Source: Oscillospiraceae bacterium
GTDB lineage: Bacteria; Bacillota_A; Clostridia; Oscillospirales; Ruminococcaceae
NCBI GenBank assembly: GCA_900766795.1
Contig: CAAFWX010000274.1
Location: forward strand, 1 to 6,925
Direction of reading: 5' to 3'
Length of the DNA: 6,925 nt
Under the pieces are notes generated by a model. It did not search any database and was not told where the DNA came from. It saw nothing but the letters and a program-made list of their open reading frames with translations. The translations under genes were made by a program, and so were the position numbers. Numbering within the stretch: position 1 is the first letter of the stretch; each line of letters begins with the position of its first letter. This document shows, piece after piece, positions 1-6,048 of the stretch.

Positions 1-1275
1 AAACATGTTCTTCTTGTAGCTTTCCACGCCGGGCTGGTCGAACGGATTTACACCGAGCAGATAGCCGCTGATGGCACAAGCCTTCTCGAAGAAATATATC
101 ATGTAGCCAAGCTCAAATTCGTTGAGCTCGGGAAGCTCCAAAACAATGTTGGGAACGCCGCCCTCGCTGTGAGCGATAACGGTGCCCTCGAAAGCCTTTC
201 TGTTGACAACGGACATGTTCTGGTTGGAAAGGAAATTCAATCCGTCGATGTTGTCGGGGTCGTCCTTTACGAAGAAGTCCTTCTGAGGCTTTGCGAACTG
301 TACGACAGTTTCAAACATAACTCTCGAGCCGTCCTGAATGAACTGACCGAGGGAGTGAAGGTCGGTGGAGAATACGGCGCTGGAGGGGTAGATACCCTTG
401 TTGTCCTTGCCCTCGGACTCGCCGAAAAGCTGCTTGTACCACTCGTTCATCATCGCGAAAGAAGGCTCGTAGCTGATGAGCATTTCAACGCTCTTGCCCT
501 TTCTGTAAAGGATATTTCTGATAGCAGCGTACTTGTAGCAGTCGTTCTTCTCGAGGTCGCACTCGCTGTAATCAGCCCTTGCAGCGGCAGCGCCGCCCAT
601 CAGCGCGTCAATATCGCAGCCTGCGCAGGCGATGGGGAGCAGACCAACGGCGGTGAGAACAGAGAAACGTCCTCCGACGTCGTCCGGAACCACAAAGGTT
701 TCATAGCCCTTCTTGTCCGAAAGCTCCTTAAGGGTGCCCTTTGCCTTGTCGGTGGTGGCGTAGATTCTGCCCTTTGCGCCGTCCTCGCCGTAGCGCTCAA
801 CCAGCAGGTCGCGGAATACTCTGAAAGCAAGCGCAGGCTCGGTGGTGGTGCCGCTCTTGGAGATGATGTTTACAGAGAAATCCCTGCCCTCAACAAGAGA
901 AACAACCTCGTTGAGATATGTGGGGCTTATGCTGTTGCCGATAAAGTAGATGTCGGGGGTGTCTTTTTTGAGGGAGTTGTAGAGGCTGGACTTCAGCGCC
1001 TCGATAACGGCTCTTGCGCCGAGGTAGCTTCCGCCGATACCGATAACGATAAGAACCTCGCTGTCGGACTTAATCTTTGCGGCAGCCTTCTTGATACGCT
1101 CAAACTCCTCCTTGTCGTAATCTACGGGGAGGTCAACCCAGCCGAGAAAATCGCTTCCCGGGCCGTTCTTTGCCGCGAGGGTGTCGTGCGCAGTCTTTAC
1201 TGCGGGGGCAATTGCGGCATACTCATGCTCCTTAATGAAGCTCTTTAAATACTTGTCGTCAAGTCTTATGCTCAT
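1..1275 (-). CDS. pgi: Glucose-6-phosphate isomerase, C-terminus cut by window edge
   Basis: Cytoplasmic enzyme that interconverts glucose 6-phosphate and fructose 6-phosphate in glycolysis and gluconeogenesis. The minus-strand frame is open for 425 codons, from ATG at 1275 to the window edge; Bacillus-type PGI is about 450 aa, so roughly 25 residues are missing. Visible motifs: [10 protein letters not shown] (79-88), the sugar-phosphate loop [10 protein letters not shown] (139-148), the PGI signature [14 protein letters not shown] (198-211), ESEGK with the likely catalytic base Glu286, His307 in the STDLHSLGQ segment, and the second signature [10 protein letters not shown] (412-421), whose Lys421 is the expected active-site lysine. 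I chose the start at 1275 because the N-terminus [10 protein letters not shown] aligns with the family start and AAAGGAG lies upstream (1290-1296, spacing a long 14 nt). An in-frame ATG at 1329 would add 18 residues but has no good ribosome site. The gene is divergent from the methyltransferase operon and has its own promoter. Identity is very secure. Confidence 0.97.
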   Translation of the reverse strand, partial: MSIRLDDKYLKSFIKEHEYAAIAPAVKTAHDTLAAKNGPGSDFLGWVDLPVDYDKEEFERIKKAAAKIKSDSEVLIVIGIGGSYLGARAVIEALKSSLYNSLKKDTPDIYFIGNSISPTYLNEVVSLVEGRDFSVNIISKSGTTTEPALAFRVFRDLLVERYGEDGAKGRIYATTDKAKGTLKELSDKKGYETFVVPDDVGGRFSVLTAVGLLPIACAGCDIDALMGGAAAARADYSECDLEKNDCYKYAAIRNILYRKGKSVEMLISYEPSFAMMNEWYKQLFGESEGKDNKGIYPSSAVFSTDLHSLGQFIQDGSRVMFETVVQFAKPQKDFFVKDDPDNIDGLNFLSNQNMSVVNRKAFEGTVIAHSEGGVPNIVLELPELNEFELGYMIYFFEKACAISGYLLGVNPFDQPGVESYKKNMF

Positions 1276-1289
1276 GGTGATTTTTTTAT

Positions 1290-1296
1290 CTCCTTT
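1290..1296 (-). promoter_or_regulatory. Ribosome binding site of pgi
   Basis: On the minus strand this reads AAAGGAG, the only strong anti-16S match upstream of pgi. It is 14 nt from the ATG at 1275, longer than usual, but it favours that start over the in-frame ATG at 1329, which lies upstream of the site. Confidence 0.7.
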
Positions 1297-1355
1297 CAGC
1301 TGCGCATTCTGTCTGTTAGGGGTGTTCATTGCTGTGTGCGCATACCTTTGCTTTT

Positions 1356-1384
1356 ATTATAACTTATTTTTATTTTTTTTGCAA
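1356..1384 (-). promoter_or_regulatory. Sigma-A-type promoter of pgi
   Basis: On the minus strand, TTGCAA (1379-1384) and a perfect TATAAT (1356-1361) are separated by 17 nt of nearly pure A/T, the ideal sigma-70/sigma-A spacing. Transcription would begin near 1349, leaving an untranslated leader of about 75 nt before the ATG at 1275. The strong match agrees with high constitutive expression of a glycolytic enzyme. The start site is inferred from spacing only. Confidence 0.8.
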
Positions 1385-1491
1385 CCGCTTTTCAGCCAAC
1401 CTGTATATTTTGGCGAATTAATCCTATTTCATGCGGCAAGATATATGCAACTTGCACAAAAGAAAAATTATAGAAATATTATGGCTTTGTA

Positions 1492-1521
1492 TTGGACTTT
1501 TTCACGGTTTTATGCTACAAT
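1492..1521 (+). promoter_or_regulatory. Promoter of the methyltransferase-transglutaminase-DUF58 operon
   Basis: TTGGAC (1492-1497) and TACAAT (1516-1521) lie 18 nt apart, and a TG at 1513-1514 one base before the -10 hexamer gives an extended -10 element. Transcription would start near 1528, giving a short leader of about 30 nt before the ATG at 1560. No other convincing promoter was seen between here and the end of the DUF58 gene, so this one probably drives all three genes. Confidence 0.7.
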
Positions 1522-1548
1522 ATAGATATTGAAACAACAACACCAAAC

Positions 1549-1553
1549 AGGAG
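1549..1553 (+). promoter_or_regulatory. Ribosome binding site of the THUMP methyltransferase
   Basis: AGGAG followed by a 6-nt spacer to the ATG at 1560. It fixes the start of the methyltransferase and is the only strong ribosome site for the first two genes of the operon. Confidence 0.8.
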
Positions 1554-1559
1554 AAAATC

Positions 1560-2678
1560 ATGACCAAATACACCTACACCGCGCCCTGCCACTTCGGGCT
1601 TGAAAAGACGCTTTCCTTTGAGGTAAAGAAAATCGGGGGAGAGGACATTCGCGTAAGCGACGGAAAAGTGACCTTCAGCGGGGACGCTTCTGTCTGCGCG
1701 CGGGCGAACATCGGGCTTTCCACGGCGGAGCGCGTCTGCGTTGTGCTGGGGCAGTTCCGTGCCAAAACCTTTGACGAGCTTTTCGAGGGAGTGAAAAAGC
1801 TTCCGCTGTCGGAATACATCGGAAAATACGACGCATTCCCCAACACGGGACACTCCCTGAACTCCAAGCTCTCCAGCATTCCCGCCTGCCAGAAAATCAT
1901 CAAAAAGGCAATGGCGGTGAACCTCGGAAACGCCTATCACGTCAATGTCCTCGCGGAAAGCGGGGCTGTCTGCCAAATCCGCTTCTCGATAATGAAAGAC
2001 GAAGTCACCCTCATGCTGGACACCAGCGGCACGGGGCTGCACAAGCGCGGCTACCGCCGCGACAGCAACGCCGCTCCCATAAAGGAAACGCTTGCCGCGG
2101 GAATCGTCGACATTGCGCGCGTGCGCGAGAGCGACTTTATCTGCGACCCGTTCTGCGGCTCGGGCACGCTGCTTATCGAAGCCGCGCTTAAAGCGCAGAA
2201 CATTGCTCCGGGGCTTAACCGCGGCTTCGCGGGAGAGCACCTCGGCTTCCTGCCCGAAAGCGTGTGGCGGGAGGCGCGCGAGCAGGCGCGCAGCGCAATA
2301 AAGCAGGACAGCGGCTTTCGCGCCGTGGGCTATGACATCGACAGCGCCTGCGTTGAGCTGACGATAGCCAACGCAAACAAAGCGGGGGTAGGGAAGTACA
2401 TCACCGCCGAGCGCCGCGACATAAAGGACTTCGTTTATCCGCAGGAATCGGCGAAGCTTATCACCAACCCGCCCTACGGCGAGCGAATGCTTGAGGTGGA
2501 AACTGCGCGCGAAATCTACCGCACCATGGGCGAAAGGCTTCTCCCGCTTGACGGAAAGCAGCTCTACCTCATCACTCCCGACGAGGAATTTGAGAACATC
2601 TTCGGACAAAAAGCGGACAAAAACCGCAAGCTTTACAACGGTATGCTTATGTGCCGCCTGTACTCCTACTATAAATAA
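1560..2678 (+). CDS. THUMP-domain class I SAM-dependent rRNA methyltransferase (RlmL/YpsC type)
   Basis: Predicted cytoplasmic RNA guanine-N2 methyltransferase using S-adenosylmethionine. By family (E. coli RlmL N-terminal half, Bacillus YpsC) the likely product is m2G2445 of 23S rRNA; the exact target is inference. The 372-residue protein matches the usual length of the single-module Firmicute form. An N-terminal ferredoxin-like/THUMP RNA-binding region (about 1-155) is followed by the family segment HKRGYRR (161-167) and a Rossmann methyltransferase domain (about 172-372). That domain shows SAM motif I DPFCGSGT (196-203), the acidic strand end GYDID (257-261) and the catalytic motif IV NPPYGER (303-309), the NPPY type typical of N-methylation of bases. 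The start is supported by AGGAG 6 nt upstream. It is the first gene of a three-gene operon; the next ATG lies 2 nt after its stop. No obvious functional link joins it to the membrane genes behind it. Confidence 0.93.
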   Translation: MTKYTYTAPCHFGLEKTLSFEVKKIGGEDIRVSDGKVTFSGDASVCARANIGLSTAERVCVVLGQFRAKTFDELFEGVKKLPLSEYIGKYDAFPNTGHSLNSKLSSIPACQKIIKKAMAVNLGNAYHVNVLAESGAVCQIRFSIMKDEVTLMLDTSGTGLHKRGYRRDSNAAPIKETLAAGIVDIARVRESDFICDPFCGSGTLLIEAALKAQNIAPGLNRGFAGEHLGFLPESVWREAREQARSAIKQDSGFRAVGYDIDSACVELTIANANKAGVGKYITAERRDIKDFVYPQESAKLITNPPYGERMLEVETAREIYRTMGERLLPLDGKQLYLITPDEEFENIFGQKADKNRKLYNGMLMCRLYSYYK

Positions 2679-2680
2679 AT

Positions 2681-4864
2681 ATGACAACACAAAAGAAAAC
2701 CCGACCGCGCTTCGGCTATACCGAGCCGCTGTTCTTCGCGGTATACCTTGTCGGAATAAGCTTCGCGATGATGTATGTGCTCACGAGAAGCCAACTGGTT
2801 CTCTGGGGAACAATCATGAGCGCGTTCACTATCGGCATTGCCGCGCTGTTTTATGTGCTGCGAAAGCACAAGGGCTGGTCCGCGCTCGCCGCTGTGGCGA
2901 TAAGCTTCGGCTGTCTGTCGCTGCTGGGCACCGTCCCGTTCTGGGGCGCGGACAACTTCATGGACTTCATGTTCACCTCCTCCACGTTCTATAACCCGTA
3001 TTACGCCATGGTGAGCGTTGCCTGCTTCGGCTCGATTATCGGGTTCGTGACGTGCTATTTCGGGGCGTATTCCCCACGACCCTGCTTTATTCTGCTGCCC
3101 GCGTTTATTCCGCTGATTCTGTCCGCAAGAACGGCGGGAGGTATCCCCGAATGGATTTTAGTGCTCATGCTGACGGGCTTTGTAACCTCCGCCGCGGGAA
3201 TCGCGCGCCCCTTGTCAGGGGCGGACCATGTCATCGAGGACAAGCCCGCGCTCAGGCGCCGCCGCGCGGCAATTGCCGCTGTGGGAGCGGGCGCGGCGCT
3301 GCTGCTCGCGGTGCTGCCGAGAAGCAGCAAAACCATCTACGGCAGCAAGCTGGACGAGGTTTTCACAGGGCAAACGGGCGGCTACTACATGGGCGGAGGT
3401 CAGCTTTCAAACTTCATCACAAACTCCAGCGTGAACAGGGGCACAAACTCCCCGACGGGGAACCTGCTTTTCGTGCTGAGCGGCACTAACCCCGGCTATC
3501 TCTCCCGCTGGAGCTACGACATATACAACGGCGAGAGCGGCTGGACGGGTCTTGACAATTCATTCACGGGCTATTCCGACTGGGAAAGGGAAATCAAGTA
3601 TTCCAACGCGGCAACGCTTGTCTACAAGCTCAAACACGGCATTGAGGAGGGAAAGCTGGAGGAATACGCCGATGTTTTCGGACAAATTCCCTACTCCACG
3701 GCAGACGGCGTGCCCGTGGTGAGCGAGGTGTTCAGCTCGGGGAAATACCTCCAGATTCAGGTTATGGACGGTTCTTCTACGAACATCGTGCTTCACCCCG
3801 AGAGGTCGTATGACGTCACCACCATCACAGGGCTTGACACCTTCCGCACCCGCTGCGGAGTGATTTTCACCGAAGCCAACATGCCCGCAAACTCCTCTTA
3901 TTCCATCTATTATTACGCGGACGCGCTGAACGAGGATTTTGTCCGCGCAATGCAGGACACCGATATCCCGCAGCTGCTCTCCGACGCGAAGGACGAGGGA
4001 GTAATCACCGACGAGGAATACAAGGCGCTGAGTTACGTTCTGCGGTTTAAGGAAAGCTACGCCGAATCGGTGAGCGACAGCGGAATGACTCCGAAGATAA
4101 TCGAGCTTGCGCAGGAAATCACCGCGGGGCTTACAAACGACCTTGACAAGGCGCTTGCAATCGAGCAATGGTTTGGCGAGGAGCAGTTCGTTTATGACAT
4201 GGACTTTGTTCCCGCAAAGTCCGAGGCGGAGTACTTCCTGTTCAGCAGCAGGCGCGGAATTTGCAGCGACTATGCCACCGCGACTACGCTGCTCGCAAGA
4301 GCCGCAGGGCTTACCGCGCGCTACGACGAGGGCTATTTCATCTCCGAGGAACAGCGCGCCGAAAACGGGCTTTACTACATAACCGACGCGCAGACCCACG
4401 CTTATACCTCGGTGTGGATTGACGGCTTCGGCTGGTACGTCATTGACGGCACTTCCTATGCAATCCCCGCGTCTGACGACAACTCCGCAAAGATTATGCT
4501 CACCGTTGTTCTTCTGGCGGCAGCCGCCGCGGCGGTGCTGGTTGTCGTGTTCAGAAAGCGGATTTCGGGCTTGTTCTTCGCCGCAACGTTCCGCCTGAGA
4601 AAGCCCGAAAAGCGCATCAGAGCGCTCTACAAGCGCACTCGGGCTATTGCCTGCGAGGTGAGCGGAATGCCGCGCGACAGCGTAACCGTCGGCGAGGTCT
4701 GCTCGACGGTAGCAATTGCGCTCAGCTGCCCCGCCGAAGCAAAGCGGCTGCAAGCCGCCTGCGATGAACTGTTCTACGGCTCGGGAAAAATCACCGCCGA
4801 CACCGAACAGCTTTTCCGCGACTATTCCGCCGTTCTCAGGACGAAAAGGAGGCTCGGACGATGA
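2681..4864 (+). CDS. Membrane protein with extracytoplasmic transglutaminase-like domain (TgpA/YebA type)
   Basis: Predicted 727-residue inner-membrane protein with about seven N-terminal helices (roughly 16-34, 39-60, 67-85, 107-128, 134-149, 157-176, 194-212). Basic clusters at 61-64 and 191-195 fit the positive-inside rule and place residues 213-604 outside. A transglutaminase-like cysteine-peptidase fold lies at about 475-592, with likely triad Cys528 in RRGICSDYA, His573 in THAYTSVWI and Asp589 in GWYVIDGTSY. One helix (about 605-624) and a cytoplasmic DUF4129-like tail (about 635-727, with FYGSGK near the end) follow. Family members act at the cell envelope; the true substrate is unknown. 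The region 213-440 has no motif I recognise. The ATG lies 2 nt after the methyltransferase stop with no visible ribosome site, so translation is probably coupled. The gene overlaps the DUF58 gene by 4 nt. The usual DPT after the last strand is DGT here, and the linker to the last helix is short. Confidence 0.9.
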   Translation: MTTQKKTRPRFGYTEPLFFAVYLVGISFAMMYVLTRSQLVLWGTIMSAFTIGIAALFYVLRKHKGWSALAAVAISFGCLSLLGTVPFWGADNFMDFMFTSSTFYNPYYAMVSVACFGSIIGFVTCYFGAYSPRPCFILLPAFIPLILSARTAGGIPEWILVLMLTGFVTSAAGIARPLSGADHVIEDKPALRRRRAAIAAVGAGAALLLAVLPRSSKTIYGSKLDEVFTGQTGGYYMGGGQLSNFITNSSVNRGTNSPTGNLLFVLSGTNPGYLSRWSYDIYNGESGWTGLDNSFTGYSDWEREIKYSNAATLVYKLKHGIEEGKLEEYADVFGQIPYSTADGVPVVSEVFSSGKYLQIQVMDGSSTNIVLHPERSYDVTTITGLDTFRTRCGVIFTEANMPANSSYSIYYYADALNEDFVRAMQDTDIPQLLSDAKDEGVITDEEYKALSYVLRFKESYAESVSDSGMTPKIIELAQEITAGLTNDLDKALAIEQWFGEEQFVYDMDFVPAKSEAEYFLFSSRRGICSDYATATTLLARAAGLTARYDEGYFISEEQRAENGLYYITDAQTHAYTSVWIDGFGWYVIDGTSYAIPASDDNSAKIMLTVVLLAAAAAAVLVVVFRKRISGLFFAATFRLRKPEKRIRALYKRTRAIACEVSGMPRDSVTVGEVCSTVAIALSCPAEAKRLQAACDELFYGSGKITADTEQLFRDYSAVLRTKRRLGR
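4844..4852 (+). promoter_or_regulatory. Ribosome binding site of the DUF58 gene
   Basis: AAAAGGAGG lies inside the last codons of the transglutaminase gene, 8 nt before the ATG at 4861. This strong site confirms the start within the ATGA overlap and lets the DUF58 gene be translated even without coupling. Confidence 0.85.
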
Positions 4865-5811
4865 GGCACATTTCAAGCTATATTCAGGCGCTGTTCTTTG
4901 CGGTGATGTTTCTGCTTTTCATCAACGGAAGCATCGGCTGGGCGCTGATTTATGTGATTGTCGGGATAAGCGTGCTGTCTGTCGCAAGCCTGCTGATATC
5001 GCGCGGGCACTTCGAGCTGAAAGTCGAGTGCGTTTCGGGGCTTACCGAAAACGGCGGCAAAGCCGAGATTCTTCTCACGGCGGCAAAAACGGGCTTGTGC
5101 TTCATACCTAATCTCGACATCACCCTTTCCGCGGGCGGGGAAACCATCTGCGTGCATACGGCGCTGACCTTCGGGAAAAGCACCGAAATCCGCGTGCCGA
5201 TAAAAACAAAGCGCAGCGGGAAAAACCGCTGCCGCGTAAGCGGGTGTACTCTTCAGGACTTCTGGAGCATTTTCAGCTTTTCGGGGCGGTGCGGCGAGGT
5301 CTTTGCGGACTACTGCGTGCTTCCCGCCTATGCCGAGTACAACGGCCCTGCGGTGGCGCCGAAGCTTCTTCCGTCGGAGGAGGAAACCGAGGACGGAAAA
5401 ACTGCCATGTCGGGCGGACTGCCGGGGTATGAGCACCGCGAATATGCCGCGGGGGACTCCCTGCGCCGCATAAACTACAAGCTTTCCGCAAAGCGGCAGA
5501 AGCTTATGGTGCGCCTTGACGAGATTTCGGGCAGCGCCCCCGTCGTCATTTCGGTCGCGGAAAACTGCTTCCCCGGGGCGGGGGAAACGCTGATGGCGCT
5601 GTCAAGAAATCTTGTGCTGCACGGGGGCACGGTGCGGGTGGTGCAAAGCGGCGAAAGCTTCTGCGCAAACACTCCCCAGACCCTTAGCCGCCTGCGCGAG
5701 TGGATAGCCACCCGCCCGCTTTCTTTCTCCGAGAGCGCAGGCGAAGCCGCCGTCCCGCCCGACGCGGACGTGTTTTTTGACGAAAACGGGGTGCACCTCG
5801 TCAGTGCCTAG
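4861..5811 (+). CDS. DUF58 domain-containing membrane protein
   Basis: 316-residue protein of the DUF58 family, which is regularly encoded beside transglutaminase-like membrane proteins and MoxR AAA+ ATPases. Its biochemical role is unsettled; a part in assembling or maturing envelope proteins is proposed from context. Two closely spaced hydrophobic helices (about 8-22 and 26-46) form a hairpin, so the rest should lie on the cytoplasmic side. A beta-rich stretch follows (about 50-140), ending in the LQDFWSIFSF segment that corresponds to the family's D-x-hydrophobic-G-L-F region. The diagnostic DUF58 core is at about 186-218: GLPGYEHREYAAGDSLRRI, then NYKLSAKRQKLMVR, where the family usually has NWK. 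The remaining part (about 225-316) resembles the truncated von Willebrand A-like half of the family but lacks a clear metal-binding DxSxS, as expected. ATGA overlap with the upstream gene and a strong ribosome site indicate co-expression. It ends the operon with TAG. Confidence 0.9.
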   Translation: MRHISSYIQALFFAVMFLLFINGSIGWALIYVIVGISVLSVASLLISRGHFELKVECVSGLTENGGKAEILLTAAKTGLCFIPNLDITLSAGGETICVHTALTFGKSTEIRVPIKTKRSGKNRCRVSGCTLQDFWSIFSFSGRCGEVFADYCVLPAYAEYNGPAVAPKLLPSEEETEDGKTAMSGGLPGYEHREYAAGDSLRRINYKLSAKRQKLMVRLDEISGSAPVVISVAENCFPGAGETLMALSRNLVLHGGTVRVVQSGESFCANTPQTLSRLREWIATRPLSFSESAGEAAVPPDADVFFDENGVHLVSA

Positions 5812-5880
5812 CCGCCCGCGGCGCAGACGACGGCAAAATCCTCGAAAATCCGGGGTTTTGTTCGGGGTTTGTATATTCTG

Positions 5881-5941
5881 CAAAAAAATTCAGAAAAATT
5901 TAAAAAAACATCTAGCAATTTATTCGGAAATCTGTTATAAT
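5881..5941 (+). promoter_or_regulatory. Extended -10 promoter of ppdK with upstream A-tracts
   Basis: A perfect TATAAT at 5936-5941 is preceded by TG at 5933-5934, giving an extended -10 element. The -35 position (TAGCAA, 5913-5918, 17-nt spacer) matches consensus only weakly, which is common when the extended element is present. Three phased A/T runs at 5882-5909 sit just upstream, like an UP element contacted by the RNA polymerase alpha subunits. Transcription would begin near 5948, about 100 nt before the ppdK ATG. The start site is inferred from spacing. Confidence 0.75.
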
Positions 5942-5950
5942 GATTGTAAG

Positions 5951-6020
5951 CGACAGTGTGCCCCCGCGCGGGCGCTGTGCGATATGTTAAAAATGCTGCC
6001 GCTCAAACGGGCGCGCGGCG
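5951..6020 (+). promoter_or_regulatory. GC-rich structured 5' leader of ppdK
   Basis: Between the promoter and the ribosome site the transcript can fold into two hairpins. Hairpin 1 spans 5953-5978: ACAG/CTGT outer pairs, an internal loop, then GCCC/GGGC inner pairs. Hairpin 2 spans 5998-6019: GCCGC/GCGGC around a 12-nt loop. The segments 5964-5970 (CCGCGCG) and 6012-6018 (CGCGCGG) are also perfectly complementary and would form a competing pairing. This is read by eye. I recognise no known riboswitch class and no U-run terminator after either stem, so a regulatory role is speculative. Confidence 0.35.
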
Positions 6021-6033
6021 TAAATTTCAATTC

Positions 6034-6039
6034 AGGAGG
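6034..6039 (+). promoter_or_regulatory. Ribosome binding site of ppdK
   Basis: A full-consensus AGGAGG with a 9-nt spacer to the ATG at 6049, in an otherwise A/T-rich, unstructured stretch. This predicts efficient initiation. Confidence 0.85.
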
Positions 6040-6048
6040 AAATATCCA

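Noticed and set aside
169..1248. Long plus-strand open frame (359 codons) opposite pgi
   Set aside because: It is in exact codon register with pgi on the other strand, so it stays open simply because pgi avoids TTA, CTA and TCA codons. The translation shows no recognisable family, and pgi is certain.
1181..1525. Plus-strand 114-codon frame with hydrophobic Phe/Leu-rich translation running through the divergent intergenic region
   Set aside because: The hydrophobic look comes from T-rich promoter DNA. It overlaps pgi antisense and both promoters, and has no ribosome site.
1515..2690. Long minus-strand open frame (391 codons) opposite the methyltransferase
   Set aside because: Again in exact antisense codon register with a clearly identified gene, covering its promoter at one end. 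No ribosome site and no recognisable domain.
3560..4876. Long minus-strand open frame (438 codons) opposite the transglutaminase gene
   Set aside because: Third register-matched antisense shadow. The repeated pattern shows a genome-wide codon-avoidance effect, not overlapping genes.
5835..5859. Possible intrinsic terminator AAAATCC ... GGGTTTT after the DUF58 gene
   Set aside because: The stem is short with a G-T wobble, the loop is 11 nt, and no clean T-run follows, so it is too weak to list as a feature.
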